Assembly: GCF_003337555.1 (NCBI RefSeq)
Contig: NZ_QPJK01000001.1
Location: forward strand, 1,302,001 to 1,366,000
Reading direction: 5' to 3'
Origin: Pseudorhodoferax soli
GTDB taxonomy: Bacteria; Pseudomonadota; Gammaproteobacteria; Burkholderiales; Burkholderiaceae_C
DNA: 64,000 nt
A program made the translations under genes and the position numbers. Under the pieces are notes generated by a model. It was not told where the DNA came from. It saw only the letters and a program-made list of their open reading frames with translations, and ran no database searches. Every line of letters starts with the position of its first letter. Position 1 is the stretch's first letter. Shown here piece by piece: positions 18,170 to 26,891 of the stretch.

Positions 18170-18197
18170 GCTGTCTCGTCTTCCTCGTTGTTGAAAT

Positions 18198-18818
18198 TCA
18201 GGGGGTGTCCAGCCAGCGGCACAGGTCCTGCCACTGCTCCAGGTCCTTCTCGACACGCTGCGGCGCCACGTCGAACAACGTGAGCCCGCGTGCCGCCAGG
18301 TGCACGTAATTCTGCGTGTTGCGCAACTCGCCCAGCACCGGCAGGTTCAGGCTGGCGATGTAGGTGCGCAACTTGTCGGCCGCCAGGGTGCGCGCGTCCA
18401 CGCGCATGCCCACGAGGCCGATGGCCAGCTTGTCGGCGTGGCGGTTCTCGGCCACCTTGTCCAGGAAATCGCGCGTGGCAAAGATGTCGAACACACTGGG
18501 TTGCAAGGGCACGACCAGCTTGTCGGCCATCTTCATCACATCGTTGAAACGCCAGCCGTGCAGCCCGCCCGGTGTGTCCAGCACCACATGCGTCGTGCCC
18601 TTGGGCGGGCGCACGATCATGTCCGATGTCATCTCCCAGGTGCTGATGGGCCGCGCCTCCTGTGGCCGCAGGCACAGCCACAGGCGCGAGGACTGCTGGC
18701 GGTCCGCATCGCCCAGCATCACGGCATGGCCCTGCGATGCGAAATAGCCGGCGATGTTGGTGGCCAGCGTCGACTTTCCGACACCGCCCTTGGGGTTGGC
18801 AACGACCACGACCGGCAT
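18198..18818 (-). CDS. ParA-family ATPase without a ParB partner
   Basis: Deviant Walker P-loop ATPase of 206 residues: Walker A PKGGVGKST at residues 9-17, VVLDTPGG as Walker B and PLQPSVFDIFATRDFLDKV further on. No helix-turn-helix is present, as in small orphan ParA/MinD proteins that position proteins or organelles on the nucleoid or membrane. No parB or parS-like array is visible, and the neighbours (maoC, kefF) do not suggest a partner, so it is unlikely to be the chromosomal segregation ParA. Confidence 0.88.
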   Translation of the reverse strand: MPVVVVANPKGGVGKSTLATNIAGYFASQGHAVMLGDADRQQSSRLWLCLRPQEARPISTWEMTSDMIVRPPKGTTHVVLDTPGGLHGWRFNDVMKMADKLVVPLQPSVFDIFATRDFLDKVAENRHADKLAIGLVGMRVDARTLAADKLRTYIASLNLPVLGELRNTQNYVHLAARGLTLFDVAPQRVEKDLEQWQDLCRWLDTP

Positions 18819-18897
18819 GCGCTCTCCTCTGTGTGTCCGCGGACTCGGCTCCGCTCGGGTATGTTACCCACCCCTACTTGCGCATTCCTTCGACAAC

Positions 18898-19500
18898 ATG
18901 CAAGGCATCTACCTGATCGCCGCCCACCCGGCCTGGCGCGAGTCCCGCGTGAACCGCCGCCTGCTCCAGGCCGCGCAAGCCCTGGCTGGCGACCTGCCAC
19001 TGGACATCCAGGACCTCTACGGCAGCTACCCCGACTACCACATCGACGTCGCGGCCGAGCAGGCCCGCGTGGACCGCGCCCGGCTGCTGGTGCTGCTGCA
19101 CCCGATCCAGTGGTACAGCATGCCGGCCCTGCAGAAGCTGTGGTTCGACGAGGTGCTGACCTATGGCTGGGCCTTCGGCGCGGCCACGGCCGAGCCCGGC
19201 TCGCACGAGCAGGCGCCCAGCGGCACGCCCGGCACCGCGCTGCGCGGCAAGGACTGCTGGCTTGTCGCCACCACCGGCGGCCCGGCCGAGTCGTACAGCG
19301 CCGAGAGCTACAACGGCCACCCGTTCGAGGCCTACCTGCCGCCTTACCGCCAGACCGCCGCGCTGTGCGGCATGCGCTTCCTGCCGCCGCTGGTGCTGCA
19401 CGGCGCCCACGGCGCGAGCGGGCAGGACATCGCCGCGCACGCCGAGGCCTTCGCCGAACGCTTGCGCAGCTACCCGCAATGGGCCGGCGCCGGCCGCTGA
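18898..19500 (+). CDS. kefF: KefF-like quinone oxidoreductase, potassium-efflux ancillary protein
   Basis: Flavodoxin-fold NAD(P)H:quinone reductase of 200 residues that binds KefC-type antiporters and raises their activity. Family marks are YLIAAHPAWRESRVNRRLL at the start, LYGSYPDYHIDV, LLVLLHPIQWYSMPALQKLWFDEVL, and ATTGGPAESYS for the flavin loop. The gene begins 80 bases from the divergent ParA gene and ends 7 bases before the antiporter gene. The pairing supports the KefF assignment over a generic quinone reductase. Confidence 0.9.
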   Translation: MQGIYLIAAHPAWRESRVNRRLLQAAQALAGDLPLDIQDLYGSYPDYHIDVAAEQARVDRARLLVLLHPIQWYSMPALQKLWFDEVLTYGWAFGAATAEPGSHEQAPSGTPGTALRGKDCWLVATTGGPAESYSAESYNGHPFEAYLPPYRQTAALCGMRFLPPLVLHGAHGASGQDIAAHAEAFAERLRSYPQWAGAGR

Positions 19501-19507
19501 GACCGCC

Positions 19508-21325
19508 ATGGAACACGCACCCGCCTGGCTGTCCAACAGCTTCATCTACCTGGCCGCGGCTGTCCTGGCCGTGCCGATCTCGCGCGCGCTGGGCCTGGGC
19601 GCCATCCTCGGCTACCTGGCCGCTGGCATGGCCATCGGCCCCTGGGGCCTGGCGCTCGTGCCCAATGTGCAGGACGTGCTGCACTTCGCCGAATTCGGCG
19701 TGGTGCTCATGCTGTTCCTGGTCGGCCTGGAACTGGAACCGCGCCGGCTCTGGAGCCTGCGCCGGCCCATCTTCGGTGGCGGCACGGCACAGGTCGCCGT
19801 CTGTGCGCTGGCCATCTACGCGGTGGCGCTGGCCTGCGGCATCGCCTGGAAGACCGCGCTCGTGGCCGCGCTGGGCCTGGCGCTGTCGTCCACGGCCATC
19901 GCGCTGCAGGTGCTGGGAGAGCGCAACCTGCTCGGCACGCGCAGCGGCCAGGCCGGCTTCTCGATCCTGCTGTTCCAGGACGTGGCCGCGATCCCCATCC
20001 TTGCGCTGCTGCCGCTGCTGGGCGTGGCCGACCAGGGCGCCGACGACGGCTCGGCCGCACTCCAGGCGCTGCGCACCGTGGCCGTCATCGCCGGCATCGT
20101 GCTGGGCGGCCGGCTGCTGCTGCGCCCCGTGCTGCGCTGGATCGCGCGCAGCCGCACGGCCGAAATCTTCACCGCCGCCGCGCTGCTGCTCGTCGTGGGC
20201 ATCGCCTACCTCATGCACAGCGTCGGCCTGTCGATGGCGCTGGGTGCCTTTCTCGCCGGCGTGCTGCTGGCCGAGAGCGAATACCGGCGCGAGCTCGAGG
20301 CCGACATCGAGCCCTTCAAGGGCCTGCTGCTCGGCCTGTTCTTCATCGCCGTGGGCATGAGCATCGACTTCGGCGTGCTCTGGCGCGCACCGGGCACCAT
20401 GGCGCTGATCGTGCTGGGCTTCCTCGGCATCAAGCTCGCCGTGATCCATGCACTGGGCGCCGTCATGCGTTTGCCCGCGCCCGAGCGGCCGGTGTTCACG
20501 CTGCTGCTGGCCCAGGGCGGGGAATTCGCGTTCGTGGTGTTCCAGGCCGCCGTGGGGGCCCGCGTGCTGGCGCCTGACATCGCCTCGCTGCTGACCGGCG
20601 CTGTGGCACTGTCCATGCTGCTGAGCCCGCTGCTGCTGGTGCTGGCCGACCGCTATTGGCTGCCGCGCTTCAATCGCACAAGCGCCGCGCCGGCCGAGGC
20701 CATGGCAGAGCCGCAGCAGGCGCCCGTCATCATCGCGGGCTTCGGCCGCTACGGCCAGATCGTCGGCCGCGCATTGTTCGCCCAGGGCCTGCAATGCACG
20801 GTGCTCGAGCACGACGCCGACATGATCGAGGCCATCCGCCCGTTCGGCTTCCGCGTCTTCTATGGCGACGCCACGCGGCTCGACGTGCTGCGCGTGGCCG
20901 GCGCAGAACAGGCCCGCGTGCTGGTGCTGGCCGTGGACGATGTGGCGCAGAGCCTGCGCGTCGCGGCCCTCGTGCGCGAACATTTCCCGCACCTGGAGAT
21001 CGTCGCGCGGGCGCGCGATGTGCCGCACTGGAACGCACTGCGCGACCTTGGCGTGCAGCGCGTGGAGCGCGAGCTGTTCGAGTCCAGCCTGCGCAGCGCG
21101 CGCAATGTGCTCGAGGTGCTGGGCGCGCCGCCGCACGAGGCGCGCCATGGCGTGATGCGCTTCCGCGAGCACAACCTGGCGCTGTTCGAGCGCATGCACC
21201 CGCACCACCAGGACCGCGCCCGCAGCATCGCGGTGGCACGCGAAGGCCGGCGCGAGCTCGAAGACCAGCTGGCGCGCGAACGCGAGGAGCGTTCTCAGCG
21301 CCGCCCGCCCGGTTGGCGGGACTGA
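19508..21325 (+). CDS. kefC: Glutathione-regulated potassium-efflux antiporter (KefC/YbaL-like)
   Basis: CPA2 family K+/H+ antiporter that protects against electrophiles by acidifying the cytoplasm. The 605 residues begin with about 12 membrane helices (residues 10-385), including the GYLAAGMAIGPWGL and FLVGLELEPRRLW segments. An RCK/KTN Rossmann domain follows (VIIAGFGRYGQIVGRALFAQG, then VFYGDATRLDVLRVAGAEQARVLV), and a charged helical tail comes last. The start is fixed by the ATG 7 bases after kefF. Its stop is two bases from the end of the convergent nitroreductase gene. Confidence 0.93.
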   Translation: MEHAPAWLSNSFIYLAAAVLAVPISRALGLGAILGYLAAGMAIGPWGLALVPNVQDVLHFAEFGVVLMLFLVGLELEPRRLWSLRRPIFGGGTAQVAVCALAIYAVALACGIAWKTALVAALGLALSSTAIALQVLGERNLLGTRSGQAGFSILLFQDVAAIPILALLPLLGVADQGADDGSAALQALRTVAVIAGIVLGGRLLLRPVLRWIARSRTAEIFTAAALLLVVGIAYLMHSVGLSMALGAFLAGVLLAESEYRRELEADIEPFKGLLLGLFFIAVGMSIDFGVLWRAPGTMALIVLGFLGIKLAVIHALGAVMRLPAPERPVFTLLLAQGGEFAFVVFQAAVGARVLAPDIASLLTGAVALSMLLSPLLLVLADRYWLPRFNRTSAAPAEAMAEPQQAPVIIAGFGRYGQIVGRALFAQGLQCTVLEHDADMIEAIRPFGFRVFYGDATRLDVLRVAGAEQARVLVLAVDDVAQSLRVAALVREHFPHLEIVARARDVPHWNALRDLGVQRVERELFESSLRSARNVLEVLGAPPHEARHGVMRFREHNLALFERMHPHHQDRARSIAVAREGRRELEDQLAREREERSQRRPPGWRD

Positions 21326-21326
21326 G

Positions 21327-21911
21327 CTACAGCAGCGTGCAGGCCTGCGCGAACGCCAGCCGCGCGTTGCGCGGGAACAGCAGGCGGTCGTCGCCGTAGC
21401 CCAGGTTCACCAGAAAGTTCGCCTGCCAGCGTCCGTCCGGAAAGAACGCGGCGTTGACCTTGGCGATGTCGAAGCCGCTCATAGGGCCGCAGTCCAGGCC
21501 CAGTGCGCGCGCAGCGAGCATGAAATACGCGCCGCCCAGCGTGCCGTTGCGCGTTGCCGTGGCTTCAGCCAACGCCGGGTTGCCTTCGAAGCTCTCGCGC
21601 GCACCCTCGCGGTGCCAGACCTCGGGCATGAACTCGAAGAAGCGCGTGTCGGTGGCCACGATCACGGTGACCGGGGCCGACATGGTCTTGTCCAGATTGC
21701 CCGCAGACAACGCCGGGCGCAGCCGCTCGCGCGCGTGCGGCGTCGTCAGAAACACATAGCGTGCGGGCTGCGTGTTCATCGAGGTGGGCCCCATGCGGGC
21801 CAGTTCGTAGACCTGTTGCAACAGTGGCAGCGGCACGGGCCGGTCGGTGAAACCGTTGGCGGTGCGGGCCTCGCGGAAGATCTGCTCGGGCGACATCGGT
21901 GTGTGCGTCAT
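21327..21911 (-). CDS. RutE/HadB-type nitroreductase (malonic semialdehyde reductase-like)
   Basis: FMN-dependent NAD(P)H oxidoreductase of 194 residues. Family marks are FREARTANGFTDRPVP, ARMGPTSMNTQPARYVFL for the flavin contact, and ARALGLDCGPMSGFDIAKVNAAFF, very close to RutE of pyrimidine degradation. No other rut gene is present. Here it is the last gene of a six-gene operon with a VOC protein, a quinone oxidoreductase, DUF1185, a Bug receptor and an FAH-family enzyme, so it probably reduces an aldehyde, enone or nitro group in that pathway. Confidence 0.88.
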   Translation of the reverse strand: MTHTPMSPEQIFREARTANGFTDRPVPLPLLQQVYELARMGPTSMNTQPARYVFLTTPHARERLRPALSAGNLDKTMSAPVTVIVATDTRFFEFMPEVWHREGARESFEGNPALAEATATRNGTLGGAYFMLAARALGLDCGPMSGFDIAKVNAAFFPDGRWQANFLVNLGYGDDRLLFPRNARLAFAQACTLL

Positions 21912-21924
21912 GGTTTCCAAGGAT

Positions 21925-22488
21925 TCAGCCGCGCAGTGCCGCCTGGGCCGCGGCATTGCGCGCAGCAAAGCGCAGGCCCCATTCCGCCACGGGCATGAAG
22001 CTCGGGTCGCTGCGCACGATGCGCTCGGTGTCGGCCCAGATGGCCGCGTCGTCCAGGTCGATGTCCAGCGGGTCGCCATGCGGCTGGCTCACGTACCAGG
22101 GCGTGTCCAGGTACACCTCCACCGTGTTGTCTTCCGGGTCCAGGCAATAGATGGACAGCGCGTTGCCATGGTTGAGGCCGCGCATCTTCGTGGCGCCGAG
22201 GGCCAAAGCCCGTTGGCGCGCTTCGCGCAGGTGCGCAATGGTCTGCACCTTGAACGACAGCTGCATCACGGTGCTGGGGCTGTCCGGCCCGCGGCTCGAC
22301 GCCAGCGCCAGCTGGTGGTGCTGGTCGTTGCGCCCACTCAGGAACACGATGGTGAACGGGAAGGTGAAGCCCACGCCGCGGTCGGTCTCCTGCATGTCGA
22401 ACACGCCGCAGTAAAAGCGCTGCATGGTCTCGACGTCACGGCAGAAGATGCCGCAGTGCGACAGGTTGGGTTGGTAGGAGGTGTCCAT
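21925..22488 (-). CDS. VOC-family protein, possible extradiol dioxygenase
   Basis: 187 residues with the paired beta-alpha-beta-beta-beta modules of the vicinal oxygen chelate fold. Likely metal ligands are His11 (LSHCGIF), His57 or His58 (DQHHQLALAS) and Glu124 (NTVEVYLDTPWYV), a 2-His-1-carboxylate set as in type I extradiol dioxygenases; glyoxalase-like enzymes use a similar fold. The segment FYCGVFDMQETDRG is typical. With an FAH-family hydrolase in the same operon, a ring-cleavage role is plausible but unproven. Confidence 0.8.
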   Translation of the reverse strand: MDTSYQPNLSHCGIFCRDVETMQRFYCGVFDMQETDRGVGFTFPFTIVFLSGRNDQHHQLALASSRGPDSPSTVMQLSFKVQTIAHLREARQRALALGATKMRGLNHGNALSIYCLDPEDNTVEVYLDTPWYVSQPHGDPLDIDLDDAAIWADTERIVRSDPSFMPVAEWGLRFAARNAAAQAALRG

Positions 22489-22502
22489 GGTGTCTCCGGC
22501 GT

Positions 22503-23492
22503 TCAGGGGTGCAGCACGATCTTGCCGAGCGTGCCGCCTTGGTCCAGCAGCTGGTGCACCTGGCGCGCCTCGGCCAGCGGAAAGCGGCTCGCGCGGGGCG
22601 CGCGCACACGGCCTGCGGCCATCAGCGCGATGGCCTGCTCCATGAGGCCGCGGCGCAGCGTGCGGTCCGCGTCCACCGCGTGGATCGAGAAGGTGCGCAC
22701 CGCGAGGCTGCGGCCCAGCAGCTGGCGCAGGGTGTCGAACACGTCGGCACTGGGCGGGCCCTGCACGATGTTGTAGGAGACGAGCATGCCCGAGGGCGCC
22801 AGCGCATGCAGGCAGGCCGTGAACAGCGCGCCGCCCAGGTGGTCGAAGGCCAGGTCCACGCCGCGGCCACCGGTCTGCGCCATCACCTGCTCGGCAATGC
22901 GCGCGGGATCGCCGTCCACCAGCACATCCACGCCGTGGGCCAGCGCGAACGCCTGCTTCTCCGGCGTCGAAGCCGTGCCGATCACCCGCAAGCCACGCTC
23001 ACGCGCCACCTGGGCCAGGGCCGTGGCCACGCCGCCGGCCGCGCCCGGAACCAGGATCGCCTGCGCCGGCGCATTGCCGTTGCTGGCCAACAGCGCGATG
23101 GCGAGCTGGAAGTTTCCAAGGCTCACGGCGTCGTCGAAAGCGATCGCATCGGGCAGCACGAACGGCGCCTCGGCCGGCACGCAGATCGCCTCGGCATAGC
23201 AGCCGCCGCGCTGTGGCAGTTCCCGCGCGCTGACCAGAACGCGCTGGCCGACGCGTGCTGCGTCCACACCGGCGCCGACGGCATCGACCGTGCCTGCCAT
23301 CTCGTTGCCAGGAATGGCCGGCATCGGCGGCATCCACTTGTAGCTGCCGTTGCGGATCAGCACGTCGGGGCCGCCCGCGCCGATGGCCACGGCGCGCACG
23401 CGCACCTGGCCCGGGCTCGGCTCCGGCAGGGCCAGCGTGACCAGTTCCAGCACCTCCGGGCCACCCGGGGCCTGCAGTTGGACCGCGCGCAT
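22503..23492 (-). CDS. Zinc-independent quinone oxidoreductase (MDR superfamily)
   Basis: 329-residue NADPH-dependent medium-chain reductase. It has the N-terminal GroES-like fold (MRAVQLQAPGGPEVLELV, PAIPGNEMAGTVDAVGAGVD) and a Rossmann nucleotide site (ILVPGAAGGVATALAQVARERGLRVIGTAS). The Cys/His zinc set of alcohol dehydrogenases is missing, as in quinone reductases. The ATG overlaps the DUF1185 stop (ATGA), so the two are translationally coupled. Within the operon it would reduce an enone or quinone intermediate. Confidence 0.88.
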   Translation of the reverse strand: MRAVQLQAPGGPEVLELVTLALPEPSPGQVRVRAVAIGAGGPDVLIRNGSYKWMPPMPAIPGNEMAGTVDAVGAGVDAARVGQRVLVSARELPQRGGCYAEAICVPAEAPFVLPDAIAFDDAVSLGNFQLAIALLASNGNAPAQAILVPGAAGGVATALAQVARERGLRVIGTASTPEKQAFALAHGVDVLVDGDPARIAEQVMAQTGGRGVDLAFDHLGGALFTACLHALAPSGMLVSYNIVQGPPSADVFDTLRQLLGRSLAVRTFSIHAVDADRTLRRGLMEQAIALMAAGRVRAPRASRFPLAEARQVHQLLDQGGTLGKIVLHP

Positions 23493-24070
23493 CAGCGTTG
23501 CCCGTCGTGCACGGCGACCTGGTCTTTCGCCAGGCCGCCCAGGCGCGCATGCACGCGCCCGCCCGTGCCCATCACCAGCGCGAACAGGATCTCGTCGGGA
23601 CGCGGCGCGTCCTGGATGCCGATCTCCATGCTGTTGTAGTGGCTGCGCACATACGAGGCGTGGATGTGATGCAGCGGCACCATGAGCCGGTAGCCCGTGG
23701 CGGCCACGGCCTTGGCGGCCGGCACGATGGCCTTGGGCTCGCCCAGCACCGCGCGCATGGCCCAACCGCCGGCCTCGTGCCAGACGGCGCCATGCTCCAT
23801 CTCGCCGTTCACGCCGACGATGGCGGCCTTGCTGTAGACCTCGACCTGCTCGCGGCCCAAGGTGTCGACCAGCTCTTGCGCCAGCAGCGTGCCCAGGCTG
23901 CGCAGCGCGGCCATGAAAGGCAGCAGGTCCGGCTCGTAGCGGCCCGCATATGGGTTGCGGATGACGGCGCAGGCGGCCGCCAGCTTCAGGGGCACGGCAG
24001 GCGGCGGGCCGCCCTCGTGGAAGACCGTCTCGACGGTCAGGCTGCGTTTGCGGATGGCGATCAGGGACAT
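23492..24070 (-). CDS. Amino acid synthesis family protein (DUF1185)
   Basis: 192 residues of the DUF1185 family, recognised from RKRSLTVETVFHEGGPP, AACAVIRNPYAGRYEPDL, YSKAAIVGVNGEMEHGAVWHE and HIHASYVRSHYNSMEIGIQDAPR. Despite the family name the function is unsettled; members often sit in catabolic operons with Bug receptors and FAH-family enzymes, as here. The gene is followed by the quinone oxidoreductase with an ATGA overlap and preceded by the Bug gene with a 59-base gap. Confidence 0.85.
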   Translation of the reverse strand: MSLIAIRKRSLTVETVFHEGGPPPAVPLKLAAACAVIRNPYAGRYEPDLLPFMAALRSLGTLLAQELVDTLGREQVEVYSKAAIVGVNGEMEHGAVWHEAGGWAMRAVLGEPKAIVPAAKAVAATGYRLMVPLHHIHASYVRSHYNSMEIGIQDAPRPDEILFALVMGTGGRVHARLGGLAKDQVAVHDGQR

Positions 24071-24129
24071 GAACGGGCTTTCGTCGGCGTCATTGCTTGG
24101 GGATTCGGATCACTGGCGTGGCAACTGCG

Positions 24130-25098
24130 TCATTGGCGTGGAATCTGCGATTCGGCCACCACCATGGTCCATTTTTCGAGCTCGCGGGTGACCATGGCCT
24201 TCATCTCGTCGGGCGTGCTGCCGCGCGCCTCGCCGCCCATGTCTTCCAGCCGCTGGCGCACCGCTGGCGCCTGCAGCGCCTTGTGCGTGTCGGCGTTCAG
24301 CCGGTCGACGATGGGGCGCGGTGTGCCGGCGGGCGCCAGCAGGCCGGCCCAGGAGCGCACGTCATAACCCGGCACACCCTGCTCGGCCACGGTGGGCACG
24401 TTCGGCAGGCCGGGCCAGCGCTGCGGGCCGGTGGTGGCCAGCGCGCGCAGCTTGCCGGCCTGGATGTTGGACATCACGGCCGTGGGCGGCGCGATGATGA
24501 AGGGCACGTCGCCCGACAGCAGCGCGGTGACGGCCGCGGCGTCACCACGGTAAGGCACGTGCAGCATCGGCACCTTGGCCATCTTGGCCAGCAGTTCGCC
24601 GGCCAGGTGGTGGGTGGAGCCGATGCCGGCCGAGCCGTACGACACCGCGTCGGCCTTGGCCCGCGCAGCGTCCAGCACGTCGCCGAAGCCGCGCAGGCGG
24701 GCGTCGGCGCGCACCACCACCAGGAACGGAAAGAAGGTAACGGTGGAGATGGCCTCGAAATCGGCCACCGTCCTGTAGGGCAGGTGCTGGTACAGCGCGC
24801 CGGCCACTGCGTGGCCACCCGTGGCCAGCAGCAGCGTGTAGCCATCCGGCTTGGCGCGGGCCACGCTGCCGGCGGCGATGGTTCCGCCGGCGCCCGTCTG
24901 CGACTCCACCACGACGGGCTGGCCCAGCGTCTTGCCGAGTTCCACGCCAACGGCGCGGGCGATGGCATCGGCGTTGCCGCCAGGCGCGAAGCCCTGGTAG
25001 ATCTTGAGCGCCCGTTCGGGCCAGGCCTGCGCCAGGGCCGGCAGGGCTGTGCTGGCACCCCAGGCGGCGCCCAGGGCGAGAAGGTCGCGTCGTTGCAT
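24130..25098 (-). CDS. Bug-family periplasmic binding protein
   Basis: 322-residue tripartite tricarboxylate transporter receptor. A signal peptide (MQRRDLLALGAAWGASTALPALAQA) is followed by WPERALKIYQGFAPGGNADAIARAV and QPVVVESQTGAGGTIA, the two conserved Bug segments. It is inside the six-gene operon, so it very likely binds the substrate of that pathway, a carboxylate in most studied cases. Membrane components tctA and tctB are not in the window. Confidence 0.92.
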   Translation of the reverse strand: MQRRDLLALGAAWGASTALPALAQAWPERALKIYQGFAPGGNADAIARAVGVELGKTLGQPVVVESQTGAGGTIAAGSVARAKPDGYTLLLATGGHAVAGALYQHLPYRTVADFEAISTVTFFPFLVVVRADARLRGFGDVLDAARAKADAVSYGSAGIGSTHHLAGELLAKMAKVPMLHVPYRGDAAAVTALLSGDVPFIIAPPTAVMSNIQAGKLRALATTGPQRWPGLPNVPTVAEQGVPGYDVRSWAGLLAPAGTPRPIVDRLNADTHKALQAPAVRQRLEDMGGEARGSTPDEMKAMVTRELEKWTMVVAESQIPRQ

Positions 25099-25152
25099 GC
25101 GTGTCTCCGCGGCGGCCCGTCGTGCGGGCCGTCCTGTGGTGGAAGGTCGAAT

Positions 25153-26013
25153 TCAGTCCTGCGCGACGACTGGGTTGCGCAGCGTGCCGATGGCCTCGAT
25201 CTCCACCTCGACCACGTCGCCCGGCTTCATGAACCACTGCGGCTTGCGGCTCCAGCCCACGCCGGCCGGCGTGCCGGTGGCGATCACGTCGCCCGGCACC
25301 AGCGTGAAGATGGTCGAGGCGTAGGCGATCAGCTTGGGGATGCTGAAGATCATGTGGCCGGTGTGGCTGGACTGCACGGTCTCGCCGTTCAGGCGCGTCA
25401 CCAGCTTCAGTTGGCGGCCCGGCTCGATCTCGTCGGCCGTGACCATCCAGGGGCCAAAGCCGCCGGTGGATTCGAAGTTCTTGCCCGAGGCGATCTGCTT
25501 GGCGTGGAACTGCCATTCGCGCACGCTGGCGTCGTTGTAGACGCTGTAGCCGGCCACGTGGTTGAACGCGTCGGCTTCGGCGATGTCGCGCCCGCCCTGG
25601 CCGATGACGACGGCCAGTTCGCCCTCCCAGTCCAGCGTCTCGGACACGCGCGGGCGCACGATGGGGCCGTTGTGCGGCGTCTGCGAGCGCCACACGCGCA
25701 GGAAGATCGGCGGCTCCTCCGACAGCTCGCGCTGCATGCCGGCGGCCAGCACCTCCTGGTGGTGGTCCATGTAGTTGCGTACTGCGCAGACGATCTTCTC
25801 GGGCTGCGGGATCACCGGCAGGAAGCGGATGTCGCCCAGTTGCGCATCGGCCTTCAGGCCCACGACCAGCGCATCGCGGCGCGCGAAGTCGGCACTGGCG
25901 ATGAAGTCGGCCAGGGTGGCGTGGCCGGTGCGCTGTGCCAGTTCGGCGACGCCGTCGCCGAGCACGACGCCCCAGGTGTCGCGGCCGGCGAGGTGGTAGG
26001 ACAGGAGTTTCAT
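25153..26013 (-). CDS. Fumarylacetoacetate hydrolase-family protein
   Basis: 286 residues with the FAH C-terminal catalytic fold. The metal-binding acidic pair is in DWEGELAVVIGQGGRDI, followed by VAGYSVYNDASVREWQ and LVPGDVIATGTPAGVGWS, standard in 2-hydroxyhepta-2,4-diene-1,7-dioate isomerase and acylpyruvase relatives. The ATG at 26013 fits the conserved MKLLSYHLAG start. It is the first gene of the operon and faces the divergent GntR gene across a 164-base gap with two overlapping palindromes. It probably cleaves or isomerises a diketo acid. Confidence 0.9.
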   Translation of the reverse strand: MKLLSYHLAGRDTWGVVLGDGVAELAQRTGHATLADFIASADFARRDALVVGLKADAQLGDIRFLPVIPQPEKIVCAVRNYMDHHQEVLAAGMQRELSEEPPIFLRVWRSQTPHNGPIVRPRVSETLDWEGELAVVIGQGGRDIAEADAFNHVAGYSVYNDASVREWQFHAKQIASGKNFESTGGFGPWMVTADEIEPGRQLKLVTRLNGETVQSSHTGHMIFSIPKLIAYASTIFTLVPGDVIATGTPAGVGWSRKPQWFMKPGDVVEVEIEAIGTLRNPVVAQD

Positions 26014-26080
26014 GAGAGGGAACCTTCGACGTGGATGGAGGGAGATGCCGCAGGTCCGAGGCTCCGTGGCATGCGGCAAA

Positions 26081-26102
26081 TTTTATGCATAAAACATGTT
26101 TT
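26081..26102. promoter_or_regulatory. Two overlapping palindromes, probable GntR operator
   Basis: TTTTATGCATAAAA (26081-26094) and AAAACATGTTTT (26091-26102) are perfect palindromes that share four bases. They lie between the FAH gene and the divergent GntR gene in an AT-rich island, where an FCD-type regulator would be expected to bind. The window also holds likely promoter elements for both directions. Confidence 0.65.
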
Positions 26103-26177
26103 GGGCATAGTAATTGTTTTGTGCTCGTTTACCCTGAGCGTGCGCGGTCTGCATGTCCGGCACGAAAACGAGGCTGC

Positions 26178-26891
26178 ATGCATAGAATCCAGGCCGTGAA
26201 CACCGCCGCCCCCGCGACCGAAGCTGGCGCCCCCTTGACCGAGCAGGCCTTTCGCAGCCTGCGCCACGACGTGCTGGTCGGCACCTTCGTGCCTGGCGGC
26301 AAGCTCAAGCTCGACGAACTGCAACGCCACTACGGCTACTCCAGCAGCCCGCTGCGCGAGGCGCTGAGCCGGCTCGCGCAGGAGGGACTGGTGCGTGCGG
26401 ACGAACGCCGCGGCTTCCGCGTGGCGGCGCTGTCCGAGGAAGACCTGGACGACATCACCCACATGCGGCTGATGCTGGATGTGCAGGCGCTGCGGGGCGC
26501 CATCGCGGCCGGTGACGACGCCTGGGAGGCGGCCATCGTCTCGGCCTTCCACCGGCTGGACAAGGTGGAGTCACGGCTGACGGATGGGCCGCAGGTGCTC
26601 GACGACGAGTGGAGCGACGTGCACCGTACCTTCCACCTGGCGCTGCTGGCGGCCTGCCCGTCCGAGCGCCAGTTGCGCTTCAGCGCCAGCCTGTTCGACC
26701 AGGCCGAGCGCTACCGGCGCTTCTCCGCGCGCCACCGCCAGGTGGCCAAGCGCAAGTCGGCCGAGCACCGGCGCCTCATGGATGCCACGCTCAAGCGCGA
26801 TGCCGACACGGCCTGCGCACTGCTGGCCGAACACATCCGCAGCACGCAGCGCAACGCAGAGAGCGCCTTGCGGCGCGGCGCTGGCGCCTGA
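26178..26891 (+). CDS. GntR-family regulator, FCD subfamily
   Basis: 237 residues from the ATG at 26178; a GTG six codons later is an alternative. The N-terminal winged helix-turn-helix includes LKLDELQRHYGYSSSPLREALSRLAQEGLV and RRGFRVAALSEEDLDDI. The C-terminal FCD domain has the metal-site pattern WSDVHRTFHLALLAACPS and AEHRRLMDATLKRDADTACALLAEHI. Such proteins bind carboxylates and usually repress the divergent catabolic operon, here the FAH-Bug-DUF1185 genes. Its stop is next to the convergent TSUP gene. Confidence 0.93.
   Translation: MHRIQAVNTAAPATEAGAPLTEQAFRSLRHDVLVGTFVPGGKLKLDELQRHYGYSSSPLREALSRLAQEGLVRADERRGFRVAALSEEDLDDITHMRLMLDVQALRGAIAAGDDAWEAAIVSAFHRLDKVESRLTDGPQVLDDEWSDVHRTFHLALLAACPSERQLRFSASLFDQAERYRRFSARHRQVAKRKSAEHRRLMDATLKRDADTACALLAEHIRSTQRNAESALRRGAGA

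Noticed and set aside
22503-23492. Quinone oxidoreductase as a zinc alcohol dehydrogenase
   Set aside because: The Cys/His catalytic zinc ligands and the structural four-Cys lobe are absent.
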